A stretch of 64,000 nucleotides of DNA from positions 1 through 64,000 of the forward strand of contig CBFIIU010000003.1 of NCBI GenBank assembly GCA_965662735.1. The letters run 5' to 3'. The first letter of the stretch is position 1, and the number at the start of each line of letters is the position of its first letter. Shown piece by piece: positions 50,311 to 60,269 of this stretch. A program made the translations under genes and the position numbers. This DNA comes from JAYODZ01 sp965662735. GTDB lineage: Bacteria > Pseudomonadota > Alphaproteobacteria > RS24. The notes under the pieces are model-generated. The model did not search any database. It saw nothing but the letters and a program-made list of their open reading frames with translations, and was not told where the DNA came from.

Positions 50311-50478
50311 CTACTTAATTTTTGTCTCTTTAAAGTCAACATGTTTGCGGATCACGGGATCGTATTTCTTGACCACCATTTTCTCCGTCATGGTGCGGGC
50401 ATTCTTCTTGGTCACGTAAAACGCGCCGGTTCCCGCTGTGCTCTCGAGTTTGATTTTAATCGTGGTAGGTTTTGCCAT
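50311..50478 (-). CDS. rpmG: 50S ribosomal protein L33
   Basis: 55 residues, from an ATG at 50478 to TAG at 50311-50313. The sequence begins MAKPTTIKIKLESTAGTGAF and contains YVTKKNARTM and KKYDPVIRKHV, the zinc-free form of L33 without CxxC pairs. A terminator follows. It is transcribed away from the Nudix gene, 81 bp downstream of its stop. Confidence 0.95.
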   Translation of the reverse strand: MAKPTTIKIKLESTAGTGAFYVTKKNARTMTEKMVVKKYDPVIRKHVDFKETKIK

Positions 50479-50559
50479 GATACATCCCTTTTTGAGGCGG
50501 TCTCAGACCCCTTTGCGGCGGAAACTATAGGATCTTACGGACAAGTCAAGTTTTTTTGG

Positions 50560-51321
50560 CTAAAGATCCGATATCACCGATTTATTGTGTCTAAACCGAA
50601 CAAAAGTGGCAGGTTTTGCATGGCGTTTCGCGGGATCTATGGTTAGGCGGGTCTCGACGATTTTCAAGACTTGCTTGGTGATCAGGGGCAGATCGAGATC
50701 ATGTGCCTCGGCGGGCGAAATCCAATGCAAGCCCGTGAGCTCTCCCGATGCGCGGCTCATATCTTCGGGGTCGCTGGCCAGATACTGGTCTGCGATCATA
50801 AAAAATCGAGTGTCAAAGCGGCGAACGCGCTGGGGTGGGGTGATGGCGCGGGCAATAAAATCAAGGGCTTCGAGTGGCGGACGAACTCCATGAGCGAAAT
50901 AATTTTGCCAATCGGCGTTGGTGCTCGACAGAGGTGTTTTCGTAGGCGCACCGACGACGAGGCCCGTTTCTTCATATGTTTCGCGAATTGCGGCTAATGC
51001 GGTGGCCCGCAAGCGCGCTTCCGTGGTGCGTTTGTCGACGTGCTTCGCAAGCCGTCGGCGAACGGGCGCGCGTAAATCCGTGGGCAGCGAGAGGCGCGAA
51101 TCGCAAGGGTCGACCCGTCCCCCTGGGAAAACATATTTATTGGGCATAAATTTATGGTTGGGCGAGCGTTTTCCCATCAAAATAAAAGGTTTCCCTTTCA
51201 GCTCCCGAATAATGATCAAGGTCGCAGCATCGCGTGGGCGGGCAGACCGTCCCGCTGAGCCGCGGAATTCTGATCGCGCACCCGGGGTGATGCCCGATAC
51301 GGGCTGGTAGTTAGACGACAT
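50560..51321 (-). CDS. Nudix hydrolase
   Basis: 253 residues. The Nudix box is interrupted by an insertion of about 45 residues: FPGGRVD at about 70 and RETYEETGLVVG at about 115, as in the NUDT7/19-like long form. The 30-residue N-terminus is Arg/Ser-rich. Substrate is unknown. Order rnr-DUF983-Nudix-rpmG is conserved in alphaproteobacteria. Confidence 0.88.
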   Translation of the reverse strand: MSSNYQPVSGITPGARSEFRGSAGRSARPRDAATLIIIRELKGKPFILMGKRSPNHKFMPNKYVFPGGRVDPCDSRLSLPTDLRAPVRRRLAKHVDKRTTEARLRATALAAIRETYEETGLVVGAPTKTPLSSTNADWQNYFAHGVRPPLEALDFIARAITPPQRVRRFDTRFFMIADQYLASDPEDMSRASGELTGLHWISPAEAHDLDLPLITKQVLKIVETRLTIDPAKRHAKPATFVRFRHNKSVISDL

Positions 51322-51378
51322 AAAAACCTCTCAACAAAGACCCCTAAAAATAGGCTGATTCAACCGCATTGGCTGATC

Positions 51379-51762
51379 TTAATCAGAATTTTCGGCAAAG
51401 CCATGCATGCCCAGCGCCCATTGCCAGCCAATGATCGCGCCTTTCACGCGCGGCAAGGCAAGTAAGGCTGTGATAATGGCCACGAATGAAAAAACGGTTG
51501 CATGGATCCATAAAGGGGGGGCGTAGAACCGCTCCACCAGCAAAGCCAAAGGGATGACAACATGGCCAACGATAAAAATGGTGAAATAGGGGGGAGCGTC
51601 ATCGGCCTCGTGCGCGCCCAACATCTCTCCGCACTGGCTGCATTGATCATGCGTCTTTAAAAAAGCCCGATACAATGACCCTTGGCCACAGGCGGGACAA
51701 GTTTGACGAAAGCCTCGCAATATGGATTTGCCCAATCCCCGAGGTGATGCGGTGTCCGTCAT
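51379..51762 (-). CDS. DUF983-family membrane protein
   Basis: 127 residues. A zinc-ribbon-like pair (CPACGQG and CSQCGE, residues about 22-46) is followed by two hydrophobic spans. Role unknown. It overlaps rnr by 4 bp (ATGA). Confidence 0.9.
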   Translation of the reverse strand: MTDTASPRGLGKSILRGFRQTCPACGQGSLYRAFLKTHDQCSQCGEMLGAHEADDAPPYFTIFIVGHVVIPLALLVERFYAPPLWIHATVFSFVAIITALLALPRVKGAIIGWQWALGMHGFAENSD

Positions 51763-54188
51763 TTCCGTTTTCCCTTTTTCTTCTGCGATTTCAACTTACT
51801 GTTCTGCGGTTTCATCTTAGCGGTTTTCTGTGGAGCTTTGCTCTGGCGTGGGTCGCTTCCCTCTTGGGAGAGGTCGGCCCCTGGTTTTTTATGGATTTTC
51901 GGGCTTTTACCGCGCGGTCGCGTGGAACGATCGCGTGCAGGATTACGTTTTTTGAGGGGATGCCCTCTCGTCTCCAGAAACTCGCCGCCGGAGACAAAGG
52001 AAAACACAATGCCTCCTTTGAGCGGCAGGGTTTCGCGTAATTGAACTTCCACAATGCTGCCAATTCTGAAGCACAGTCCGCTCGATCCGCGCATGGTGAA
52101 GCCGTCTTCATCGACTGTAAAATACTCATTTCCGAGGCGTGAAATTGGGATCAACCCCTCTGCGCCACTCTCTTGAAGGCGAACAAATAGGCCCGCACGC
52201 GATAGGCCTGAAATACGCGCTTCAAAAGTTTCACCAATTTTATCCGACATATAGGCCGACAAATAACGCTCGCGTGCCGTTCGTTCCGCGAGCATGGCCT
52301 TGCGTTCGGTCAGTGAAACAAGCGATGCGGTTTCGTCTAAATGATCCATGTCCCATTGGCTCAGCCCGTCAGGGCCAAGGTGCAAGGCGGCAATCAATGC
52401 TCGATGGGTTAATAGATCGGAATACCGTCTGATGGGCGAGGTGAAATGCGCATAATGGCTTAAATTCAGACCGAAATGACCAATATTGTCGGTCGCATAG
52501 ACGGCCTGTGCTTGGGTTCGCAAAACCGCTTCGCTGACCATATCGCGTTGGAACGGATCATCGGTTTGAGCCAGGACATGATTAAAAAGACGGGGCAGGA
52601 GCGTTTGCCCCAAATCAACCGTAACCCCGAAAGGCCTGACAAAATCAGCGAAATTTCTGAGCCGTTCGCGCTCGGGGCCATCATGAACACGAAATAATTG
52701 TGGCATGTTTTTTTGGCTTAACATTTTTGCTGCGCAGACATTTGCGGCCACCATCATCTCCTCGATCAGCCGATGCGCCTCAAGCCGTGGCGGATAATAA
52801 ATTTCTGAGATATGCCCCGCATCGCTGATCACAACGCGCTGTTCGGGTCGGTTGAGGTCGAGCGGGGCGCGCTTGTCGCGCGCGATCGCCATGGCTCGAT
52901 AACAGGCCCAGAGATTCTCAAGAGAATAACCAGATGCCTGATCTGCCTCAAGATCTTCCCCCGGCATCATTGTGTCGAAAGCGGCTTGCGCTTGTTCATA
53001 GCTCAAGCCTTGATCAATTTTAATGGTGGCGCGATGAAAGCTAAACGTCTGCGGCGCGCCTTGCGGGTCGATCTGGATTTGGGCCACCAGCGCCGGACGC
53101 TCCTGATGGGCGCGCAACGAGCATAGGTCTGCCGATAAATGCTCCGGCAGCATCGGGATTACGCGATCGGGCATGTAAACCGAATTGCCGCGCCGACGCG
53201 CCTCGCGATCGAGCAGTGAGCCCGGGCGAACATATGCCGCAACATCAGCAATGGCGACCCATAGCGTGAAGCCGCTCGACGTTCGGCTGGCACAAACCGC
53301 ATCGTCATGGTCGCGGGCATCGGCGGGGTCAATGGTGATGAAGGGCAGGTGGGTCAAATCCTCGCGCGCAATGTCCGCGCTGAGGCTTGATTGCTCAGCT
53401 TCGCGGATCACTTCGGGCGGAAATTCGAAAGGCAGATCTTGCTCGGCGATAGCGATCAAAGAATAAGCATGGGGGTGATTGGCTGGGCCAATGGTTTCGA
53501 TCCATTGCGCCGAGGGCATATCCCGACGTCGCCCGGGAATTTTTTCGGCGATAATAAGCGTGTCGTGCACAAGCTCATGCTCGGGCCCGCTTAACCGATA
53601 ATCCGTGCGATCCCGACGATTGGCCGAGACAAGATGTGTGCCATTGGCGTTTACATGAACTCGACCGATAATTTTTTCGGCCCGATCTGACGATAATTTT
53701 TTGATGATGCGCGCACGATAACGTTGGCCCTGCTCATGTGTGAGGCGGGCCAGCGCCTGATCGCCGACCGCGAGTTCCAGTGAATGGGCACGTCCCTGCC
53801 GAAATTTACGCTGCGGCGGAACAATGATTTCGACCGGCGCGCGATCATCGTTTGGGCGATGAGGCGACGTATTGGCTCTGGCGTCAGGCGACGTATTGGC
53901 GCTGGCGTCAGAGGATTGCGCGATCGGGCGTGCCAGTAAGTGTCCATCATCTCTGAGCGAAATAATTTCAATTACGGTGACGGCGGGCAGTTGGTCATGC
54001 GGGCGAACACCCCCCTTGCGCGAGCCATCGATCAAACCTTCTTCTTGCATCTCGTTGAGCAGGCGCTTGAGCGAAATGCGATCGCTGCCTTTTATTTTAA
54101 AGGCGCGCGCGATTTCTCGTTTGCCGACTTTCTCGTCGCTGTCACGAATGAAGGACAAGATGTCCGCGCGCGTCGGGAGAGTACTCAC
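51759..54188 (-). CDS. rnr: Ribonuclease R
   Basis: 809 residues from a GTG at 54188 with GGAAGG upstream. An N-terminal winged-helix domain, cold-shock domains, the RNB catalytic domain (FITIDPADARDHDDAV with the metal-binding Asp residues), an S1 domain and a C-terminal Lys/Arg-rich tail are in order. It degrades structured RNA 3' to 5'. Around residue 90 a SDASANTSPDARANTSP duplication lies in a linker. Confidence 0.95.
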   Translation of the reverse strand: MSTLPTRADILSFIRDSDEKVGKREIARAFKIKGSDRISLKRLLNEMQEEGLIDGSRKGGVRPHDQLPAVTVIEIISLRDDGHLLARPIAQSSDASANTSPDARANTSPHRPNDDRAPVEIIVPPQRKFRQGRAHSLELAVGDQALARLTHEQGQRYRARIIKKLSSDRAEKIIGRVHVNANGTHLVSANRRDRTDYRLSGPEHELVHDTLIIAEKIPGRRRDMPSAQWIETIGPANHPHAYSLIAIAEQDLPFEFPPEVIREAEQSSLSADIAREDLTHLPFITIDPADARDHDDAVCASRTSSGFTLWVAIADVAAYVRPGSLLDREARRRGNSVYMPDRVIPMLPEHLSADLCSLRAHQERPALVAQIQIDPQGAPQTFSFHRATIKIDQGLSYEQAQAAFDTMMPGEDLEADQASGYSLENLWACYRAMAIARDKRAPLDLNRPEQRVVISDAGHISEIYYPPRLEAHRLIEEMMVAANVCAAKMLSQKNMPQLFRVHDGPERERLRNFADFVRPFGVTVDLGQTLLPRLFNHVLAQTDDPFQRDMVSEAVLRTQAQAVYATDNIGHFGLNLSHYAHFTSPIRRYSDLLTHRALIAALHLGPDGLSQWDMDHLDETASLVSLTERKAMLAERTARERYLSAYMSDKIGETFEARISGLSRAGLFVRLQESGAEGLIPISRLGNEYFTVDEDGFTMRGSSGLCFRIGSIVEVQLRETLPLKGGIVFSFVSGGEFLETRGHPLKKRNPARDRSTRPRGKSPKIHKKPGADLSQEGSDPRQSKAPQKTAKMKPQNSKLKSQKKKGKRK

Positions 54189-54208
54189 CTCAACCTTCCC
54201 ATTTGGCT

Positions 54209-56752
54209 CTATGCTTTTTTCTTACGGGCTGGCGCTTTTTTCTTTGCGGGGCCTTTGGCGCGGCGAGCTTCGACAAGTTCTAACGCACGTTCCATTGTGA
54301 GGTCCTCTGGGTTCTCGTCTTTTGGGATCGTGGCATTGATTTTATCGTGTTTCACATAGGGGCCAAACCGACCATCCATCACCCGCACGGGCTTGCCGTC
54401 ATCTGGATGTTCGCCCAGTTCTTGAATAACGCTTTTATTTGGTCCGCGTTGCCCTCGGGCTGTTTTTTTCTCAGCCAAAACCGTGACAGCATGGTTGACG
54501 CCGATAGTGAAGACATCCTCAATATTCTCGAGGCTAGCGGATTGCTTGCCGCTTCGCAGATAAGGGCCGTACCGACCAATATCCGCTGTGATCTCTTCTT
54601 GGGTTTCGGGGTGAAGCCCGACTTGGCGCGGAAGCGAGAGCAATTTGAGCGCCGTCTCGAGGTTCATTTCAGCAGCACTATAGCCTTGAGGAATGCCCGC
54701 ACGTTTCGGCGTTTTATTGTCTTCATCTTTTTCACCCAGCTGAATATAGGCGCCAAACCGTCCATTTTTGACATGAATATCCATGCCCGTTTCAGGGTCA
54801 GTGCCCAGCAGGCGCTCAACATCGCTCAGCTGTTCTTCGTCTCCGGAGAAGGGTCGGGTGAAGCGGCACTCTGGATACAGCGTGCAGCCGATGAACGCCC
54901 CATAACGACCCGTTTTGAGGCTTAATTGGCCTTCGCCGCATTTCGGGCATTGGCGGGGATCGCCGGAGCCTGTGTCCTTAAAAATATACGGACCCAAAAC
55001 ATCATTCATGCGGTCCAATACATCAGTGTTACGAAGCTCAAGCGTTTGATCCACAGCCGGTTTGAACTCTTGCCAGAACCGACGCAGCACTTCGCGATAG
55101 CTTAATGACCCATTGGAGACGCGATCAAGATCGCCCTCTAGACCTGCTGTGAAATCATATTCAACATAACGCTCGAAGAAATTTTCGAGGAAAGCGATGA
55201 CGAGCCGCCCCTTATCTTGAGGAATGAAACGATTGCGGTCCATCACGACATAATCGCGCTCGCGCAAGACACTGAGGACACTGGCATAGGTTGACGGGCG
55301 ACCAATACCTAATTCTTCCATTTTCTTGACCAATGTCGCCTCGCTATAACGGGGCGGCGGTTCCGTAAAATGTTGCTCGGGCGACACATGTTCGACCGTC
55401 GTTATTTGGCCTTCCTTTAAATCGGGTAAGCGCTGCTCTTCTTTATCTTCTGCAGGTTCGTCGCGCCCCTCTTCGTAAACCGATAAAAATCCCATAAAGG
55501 TGATGACGGTTCCAGAGGCGCGTAAACCGGTTTGGCCATCAGCGCTGACGATGTTGACTGTCGTGCGTTCTACCCGCGCCGGGCTCATTTGGCAGGCGAT
55601 TGTGCGTTTCCATATGAGTTCATAAAGACGCCTTTGATCATCGTCGAGCAAGCGCGCCAGATCAGCGGGCAAGCGGAAAATAGATGTGGGACGAATGCCT
55701 TCATGGGCCTCTTGCGCATTGGCGGCGGTTTTGGTGTATCGCTTGGGGGCGTCGGGTAAATAGTCAGACCCGTAATCTTTAACAATGAGGTCACGAATTT
55801 CGGTCAATGCTTCGGGGGCGAGATCGAGCCCATCTGTTCGCATATATGTAATGAGACCGGTCATTTCACCGTCAATGGACACGCCCTCATAAAGCCGCTG
55901 GGCAACTTGCATGGTGCGGCTCGCCGAGAAACCCAGTTTGCGGGCGGCCTCTTGCTGCAGCGTGGAAGTGGTGAACGGGGCAGAGGGGTTACGGCTCCCC
56001 GGTTTGCGTTCAACGGAAGAAACAGTAAATGACGCTGCCTGAATAGCGGCCTCGGCACGCGCCGCATCTTCGGCGTTTGCGAGGCTGAACTTATCGACTT
56101 TGTGCCCATCTAACATTTGCAGTCGCGTGGCAACCCGGTCGCCGGTCTCTGTGCTTAAGATGGTGTCGACGCTCCAATATTCGCGCGGAATGAAACGCTC
56201 AATTTCAATTTCCCGTTCGCAAATTAAGCGCAAGGCGACCGATTGCACGCGGCCCGCTGAGCGAGATCCGGGCAGTTTGCGCCACAAGACAGGCGAGAGG
56301 TTGAATCCAACCAAATAATCGAGTGCACGACGCGCGAGATAGGCATCGACGAGCTTGCGATCAATTTCCCGCGGGTGGGCCATAGCTTCGAGCACTGCAT
56401 TTCGCGTAATCGCATTAAAGACAACGCGATGGACGGGTTTGTCGCCAACGACTTTCTTATTTGAGAGAATTTCGAGCACATGCCATGAAATGGCCTCACC
56501 CTCTCGATCGGGGTCGGTGGCCAGTATGATGCGGTCAGCGCGTTTTGCGGCGGAGGTGATTTCTGAAAGTCGCTTACTATCTGAGCCGCGCACTTCCCAC
56601 TTCATCTCAAAATCATTGTCGGGATCGACCGATCCATCCTTTTCGGGAAGGTCTCTGACGTGCCCATAGGAGGCGTAGACCTCAGCATCTGAGCCGAGAT
56701 ACTTATTAATCGTTTTGGCCTTTGACGGCGATTCTACAATAACCAGATCCAT
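54209..56752 (-). CDS. topA: DNA topoisomerase I
   Basis: 847 residues. The Toprim domain starts LVIVESPSKAKTINKYLG, the active-site Tyr is in ITYMRTDG, and a four-cysteine zinc finger (CPKCGEGQLSLKTGR ... CTLYPEC) is followed by several Cys-less repeats (TDIGRYGPYLRSGK, VMDGRFGPYVKHDK) and a Lys/Ala tail as in other alphaproteobacterial TopA. It relaxes negative supercoils. Gap to rnr is 20 bp. Confidence 0.96.
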   Translation of the reverse strand: MDLVIVESPSKAKTINKYLGSDAEVYASYGHVRDLPEKDGSVDPDNDFEMKWEVRGSDSKRLSEITSAAKRADRIILATDPDREGEAISWHVLEILSNKKVVGDKPVHRVVFNAITRNAVLEAMAHPREIDRKLVDAYLARRALDYLVGFNLSPVLWRKLPGSRSAGRVQSVALRLICEREIEIERFIPREYWSVDTILSTETGDRVATRLQMLDGHKVDKFSLANAEDAARAEAAIQAASFTVSSVERKPGSRNPSAPFTTSTLQQEAARKLGFSASRTMQVAQRLYEGVSIDGEMTGLITYMRTDGLDLAPEALTEIRDLIVKDYGSDYLPDAPKRYTKTAANAQEAHEGIRPTSIFRLPADLARLLDDDQRRLYELIWKRTIACQMSPARVERTTVNIVSADGQTGLRASGTVITFMGFLSVYEEGRDEPAEDKEEQRLPDLKEGQITTVEHVSPEQHFTEPPPRYSEATLVKKMEELGIGRPSTYASVLSVLRERDYVVMDRNRFIPQDKGRLVIAFLENFFERYVEYDFTAGLEGDLDRVSNGSLSYREVLRRFWQEFKPAVDQTLELRNTDVLDRMNDVLGPYIFKDTGSGDPRQCPKCGEGQLSLKTGRYGAFIGCTLYPECRFTRPFSGDEEQLSDVERLLGTDPETGMDIHVKNGRFGAYIQLGEKDEDNKTPKRAGIPQGYSAAEMNLETALKLLSLPRQVGLHPETQEEITADIGRYGPYLRSGKQSASLENIEDVFTIGVNHAVTVLAEKKTARGQRGPNKSVIQELGEHPDDGKPVRVMDGRFGPYVKHDKINATIPKDENPEDLTMERALELVEARRAKGPAKKKAPARKKKA

Positions 56753-56777
56753 ATTCTTTCCGATCTATCGGTCTCCA

Positions 56778-56806
56778 TAAATGGGCAAAATGCCAGATCT
56801 TGTCAA
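56778..56806 (-). promoter_or_regulatory. Possible promoter of topA
   Basis: On the minus strand TTGACA (56801-56806) and CATTTA (56778-56783) are 17 bp apart, 26 bp before the topA ATG at 56752. The -35 is perfect but the -10 is poor. Confidence 0.35.
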
Positions 56807-56956
56807 ATGTCGGTTTTTGACGACCTGTAGAATTGTTGACGCAAGGCCCTCAAAATCAGGGAATTCGCTCACCAAAGGGGCAGGATAATTAAAGGCAGGC
56901 GTTTCGCCAAAGGGGCCAAATTTCTCCTCCAACGCGTGTGACGTTTTTCGTTTTGC

Positions 56957-58147
56957 TCATTTTTCAATCGGGTGTTCGGTTTTGCATGTGCCGGGATAAT
57001 GGCTCACGCGCCCATCGAGACTATGATAGAGCACACCCTCGAGGTCTAATAATGCTAGATAGAGGCTCAACCGAGCGAGAGGGATTTGGGACAGGGTCAC
57101 CAAATCTTCAATATGGGTGGGCGTGGGGCTCAGCAAGTTTTTGAGATGAGCGAGTTCATCTGGGTCAGGCGAACCCATTTCTGTCGCGGAGGTGGGACGA
57201 AGAGGCGCGGCGTGGGGACTTTCTAAGCGGGAATGGCGGAAGTCATCCTCAAGCGCATCCATAATATCTTCAGCTGTTTCAACTAAGACAGCACCCTCGC
57301 GCAATAAATGATTACTGCCATGACAACGTGGATCAAGCGGCGAGCCGGGTACGGCTAATACGGTTCTGCCGAAATCGGCGGCAAAGCGCGCCGTGATCAG
57401 CGAGCCCGATCGACGTGCCGCCTCGATCACCAGGGTCGCGATGCTGAGCCCGGCGATAATCCGATTTCGCTGAGGAAAATGGTGTGATTGTGGCGCTGTG
57501 CCCGGTGGATGTTCCGTGATGACTAAGCCCGCGGCCAGAATATCGTTTTGAAGGCGCTTGTTTTCGGGCGGGTAGGATATATCAACACCATTGCCCAAAA
57601 CGGCTATCGTGCCGGCATCGAGCATTGCTTTGTGAACAGCTGTATCAATGCCACGCGCCAATCCCGAAACCCCAACCAGCCCATGCTGGCTCAGACACTC
57701 GGATATTTTTTGGGTAACAGTGAGCGCGGCTGCCGACGCATTACGGGCGCCGACAATGGAGATGAGCGGGTGATCGAGAAGACTTGCGTGTCCGTAAAGC
57801 GACAGGATCGGGGGTGCCGTTGGAATATGGGCGAGCAGCGATGGGTAATGGGTCGATCCATAAACTTCGAATGTGCCCCCGAGCGCCTCTGTCTCGGAAA
57901 TTTCTCGATCGATAATGTGCGGGGCAACCAGTTCGAGAGGCTTTAAAAATCCTTTGAGATAGAGATTGGGCAGGGCATCCACGGCCGCATCGGGCGTTGC
58001 GAAACTCCGCATGAGCAATTTAAAGGTTGTTGGCCCAATGCGATCTGTTCGCGCCAAACGCAGGCAATCAAACAAATGGTCTGGGTGATGCCATGGGCTC
58101 GGCGTCGAGGCTGGGTGAGCACTTGGAAAGTCGGGAATGTGGGTCAT
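56957..58147 (-). CDS. dprA: DNA-processing protein DprA
   Basis: 396 residues from the ATG at 58147 (MTHIPDFPSAHPAST). The Rossmann core holds SIVGARNAS, VSGLARGIDTAVHKAML and FPQRNRIIAGLS; an N-terminal SAM-like part and a C-terminal winged-helix domain flank it. It loads RecA on incoming single-stranded DNA in transformation. 83 bp upstream of the start, the sequence is lost in an assembly gap. Confidence 0.94.
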   Translation of the reverse strand: MTHIPDFPSAHPASTPSPWHHPDHLFDCLRLARTDRIGPTTFKLLMRSFATPDAAVDALPNLYLKGFLKPLELVAPHIIDREISETEALGGTFEVYGSTHYPSLLAHIPTAPPILSLYGHASLLDHPLISIVGARNASAAALTVTQKISECLSQHGLVGVSGLARGIDTAVHKAMLDAGTIAVLGNGVDISYPPENKRLQNDILAAGLVITEHPPGTAPQSHHFPQRNRIIAGLSIATLVIEAARRSGSLITARFAADFGRTVLAVPGSPLDPRCHGSNHLLREGAVLVETAEDIMDALEDDFRHSRLESPHAAPLRPTSATEMGSPDPDELAHLKNLLSPTPTHIEDLVTLSQIPLARLSLYLALLDLEGVLYHSLDGRVSHYPGTCKTEHPIEK

Positions 58148-58169
58148 ATCTTCGCTTCGGCAGGGTTTT

Positions 58170-58230
58170 GAGCGGAAACGAGAGCGGTCGGGCACCAGAG
58201 AGCGGAAAAAGTGAGCGGAAGAAGAGAGCG
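58170..58230. repeat. Short purine-rich repeats beside the assembly gap
   Basis: GAGCGG occurs at 58170, 58182, 58200 and 58213, and a truncated copy at 58226 runs into the N run. The spacing is irregular (12, 18, 13, 13). This probably explains the gap. Confidence 0.6.
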
Positions 58231-58420
58231 NNNNNNNNNNNNNNNNNNNNNNNNNNNNNNNNNNNNNNNNNNNNNNNNNNNNNNNNNNNNNNNNNNNNNN
58301 NNNNNNNNNNNNNNNNNNNNNNNNNNNNNNNNNNNNNNNNNNNNNNNNNNNNNNNNNNNNNNNNNNNNNNNNNNNNNNNNNNNNNNNNNNNNNNNNNNNN
58401 NNNNNNNNNNNNNNNNNNNN
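58231..58420. other. Assembly gap (190 N)
   Basis: The gap lies between dprA and plsY. It hides the last codons and stop of plsY and part of the upstream region of dprA. Its true length may differ from 190. Confidence 0.99.
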
Positions 58421-58983
58421 GACTCCGTCCCTGATCGGATACGCTTAATATTTTCGCGATGCGCCCAAAAAGCGAGGGCCGACATGAGCGTAAAAACAAG
58501 GGCGCCCTTGGGTTGGTCTAATACGGCAAGGGCGGCAGGGGTTATCACACATGCGATGAGGGCCGACAGTGATGAGGTGCGCCAAATCACGGCAGAGGCA
58601 ATCCAGCTGGCCACAAAAACGAAGCCCGCAAGAGGGCTCAAAGCCAGGCTCGCGCCCAAGTAAACGGCGATGCCTTTGCCACCATGAAATTTGAGCCATA
58701 CGGGAAACACGTGCCCTAAAAAGGCGCCAAGGGCGGCTGCAAATCCGGCGTGTTCCATATGCGAGAAGGCGAGAATAGGGAGGGCCGCTTTTAATGCGTC
58801 AAGAATGAGCGTTGCCAGGGCCACGGATTTATTTCCGGTACGCAACACATTCGTAGCGCCAATATTGCCCGAGCCAATCGTACGAATATCGCCAAGGCCT
58901 GCAATTTTCGATAGCAGCAATCCAAACGGAATTGATCCGGCAAGATAGCCAACCACGAGGCCCAGTGCTGTTTCAAACATCAT
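58421..58983 (-). CDS. plsY: Glycerol-3-phosphate acyltransferase PlsY (3' end in gap)
   Basis: 187 residues are readable. GYLAGSIPFGLLLSK, SGNIGATNVLRTG and FHGGKGIAVYLG are the three conserved motifs, with about five membrane spans. It transfers acyl from acyl-phosphate to glycerol 3-phosphate. As PlsY is usually near 200 residues, the stop should lie shortly inside the gap. It overlaps the pyrC-like gene by 4 bp. Confidence 0.93.
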
Positions 58984-60269
58984 TCCACCGATCTGGCATC
59001 ATAGATACATGCGCCATTGACGAAAGTTGCGGCAACCACGCCTTGAACCCGCCGACCATCTAGCGCCGCGTTTTGGGACTTCGATGCCAGCTGATCGGCG
59101 TCGATGACCCACGGCGCATCGAGATCAACCAAACATAAATCGGCTGGCTTTCCTTCAGCAATTTGTCCGCAGTCGAGATTAAGAATGGCGGCGGGATGTG
59201 TGGTTACTGTTTTCAGCAAGGTGAGAAGATCAATATTTTCCGCGTGATGGATGGTAATCAACGTTGTCAGCAAGGTTTCTAAACCCACAGAACCGTCCGC
59301 TGCTTGCGCGAAGGGTTGCCGTTTCGCATCTGCATCTTGCGGGTTGTGGGCCGACACAACCACATCAATCAGTCCGTCGGCCAATGCGTCAATCAGCGCT
59401 TGGCGATCATGCTCACTGCGCAAGGGCGGGTTGAGCTTGGCGAACGTCCGATAATTTTCAACATCATTCTCATTCAGGTATAGATGATTGGCCGACACAC
59501 CACAGGTCACCGCCAATCCTTTTCGACGTGCATCGGCAATCACGGCTAAGCTCTCGGCTGAGGAGAGCTGCGATAAGTGGTAGCGTCCGCCCGTCGAGGC
59601 CACCAAGCGGATGTCACGATCGATCATGACAGTTTCTGCACAGGAGGGGATGCCAGCAAGGCCCAATCGCGTTGCTAACTCGCCCTCATTCATCACCCCC
59701 GCGCGCGATAGGTTTTCATCCATCGCATGATGCACAATCAATGCATTGAAATTGGCGGCGTAAGAAAGCGCGCGGCGCATAGTCAAAGCGTTCATGACCG
59801 CCCGATCGCCATTGGTGAAGGCGACCGCGCCCGCCTCAAGCAATAAACCGAACTCCGTGAGTTGGTCGCTATCGCATCCCTTTGTGATTGCGGCCATGGG
59901 AATGATGTTCACGCTCGCCGTATCGCGGGCGCGCCGGCGGATGAAGTCGACCAAGGCGGCATCATCGATCACGGGTTGTGTGTTGGGCATCACAATCATC
60001 GTCGTCACGCCACCACGCGCTGCCGCCTCTGATGCCGTGGCTAAGGTTTCGCGGTGTTCAAAACCAGGCTCTCCTGTAAACGCCATCATGTCGATGAGGC
60101 CAGGGATCAAAGCCTTGCCCTCTCCATGAATAATTTGAGCGCCCGATGGCACGCTTACACGATTTGAAATTTCAGCAATGTGACCATTTGAAATACGTAA
60201 TTGCGCGTGCTCGTCTCGCCCCGAGGCGGGGTCGAGAATGCGCACCTGATCAAAAATAACGTCAGACAT
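58980..60269 (-). CDS. pyrC: Dihydroorotase-like protein without the HxH metal motif
   Basis: 429 residues from the ATG at 60269 (MSDVIFDQVRIL). The fold is that of class I dihydroorotase, but where active enzymes have DxHxHxRxPG this protein has DMMAFTGEPG (60-69), and the usual DHAPH region reads SAHNPQDADAK. It follows pyrB with an 8-bp overlap. In Pseudomonas-type systems an inactive PyrC' is required to assemble active aspartate transcarbamoylase, and this protein probably plays that part. The symbol follows usual annotation, but catalytic activity is doubtful. Confidence 0.85.
   Translation of the reverse strand: MSDVIFDQVRILDPASGRDEHAQLRISNGHIAEISNRVSVPSGAQIIHGEGKALIPGLIDMMAFTGEPGFEHRETLATASEAAARGGVTTMIVMPNTQPVIDDAALVDFIRRRARDTASVNIIPMAAITKGCDSDQLTEFGLLLEAGAVAFTNGDRAVMNALTMRRALSYAANFNALIVHHAMDENLSRAGVMNEGELATRLGLAGIPSCAETVMIDRDIRLVASTGGRYHLSQLSSAESLAVIADARRKGLAVTCGVSANHLYLNENDVENYRTFAKLNPPLRSEHDRQALIDALADGLIDVVVSAHNPQDADAKRQPFAQAADGSVGLETLLTTLITIHHAENIDLLTLLKTVTTHPAAILNLDCGQIAEGKPADLCLVDLDAPWVIDADQLASKSQNAALDGRRVQGVVAATFVNGACIYDARSVE

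Noticed and set aside
56898..56969. 23-codon frame overlapping the dprA stop by ATGA
   Set aside because: Too short and without any recognisable feature; it ends before the topA promoter region and probably arises by chance.
58027..58663. Open frames running through the N run
   Set aside because: They exist only because N codons are not stops; the readable parts are antisense to dprA and plsY.
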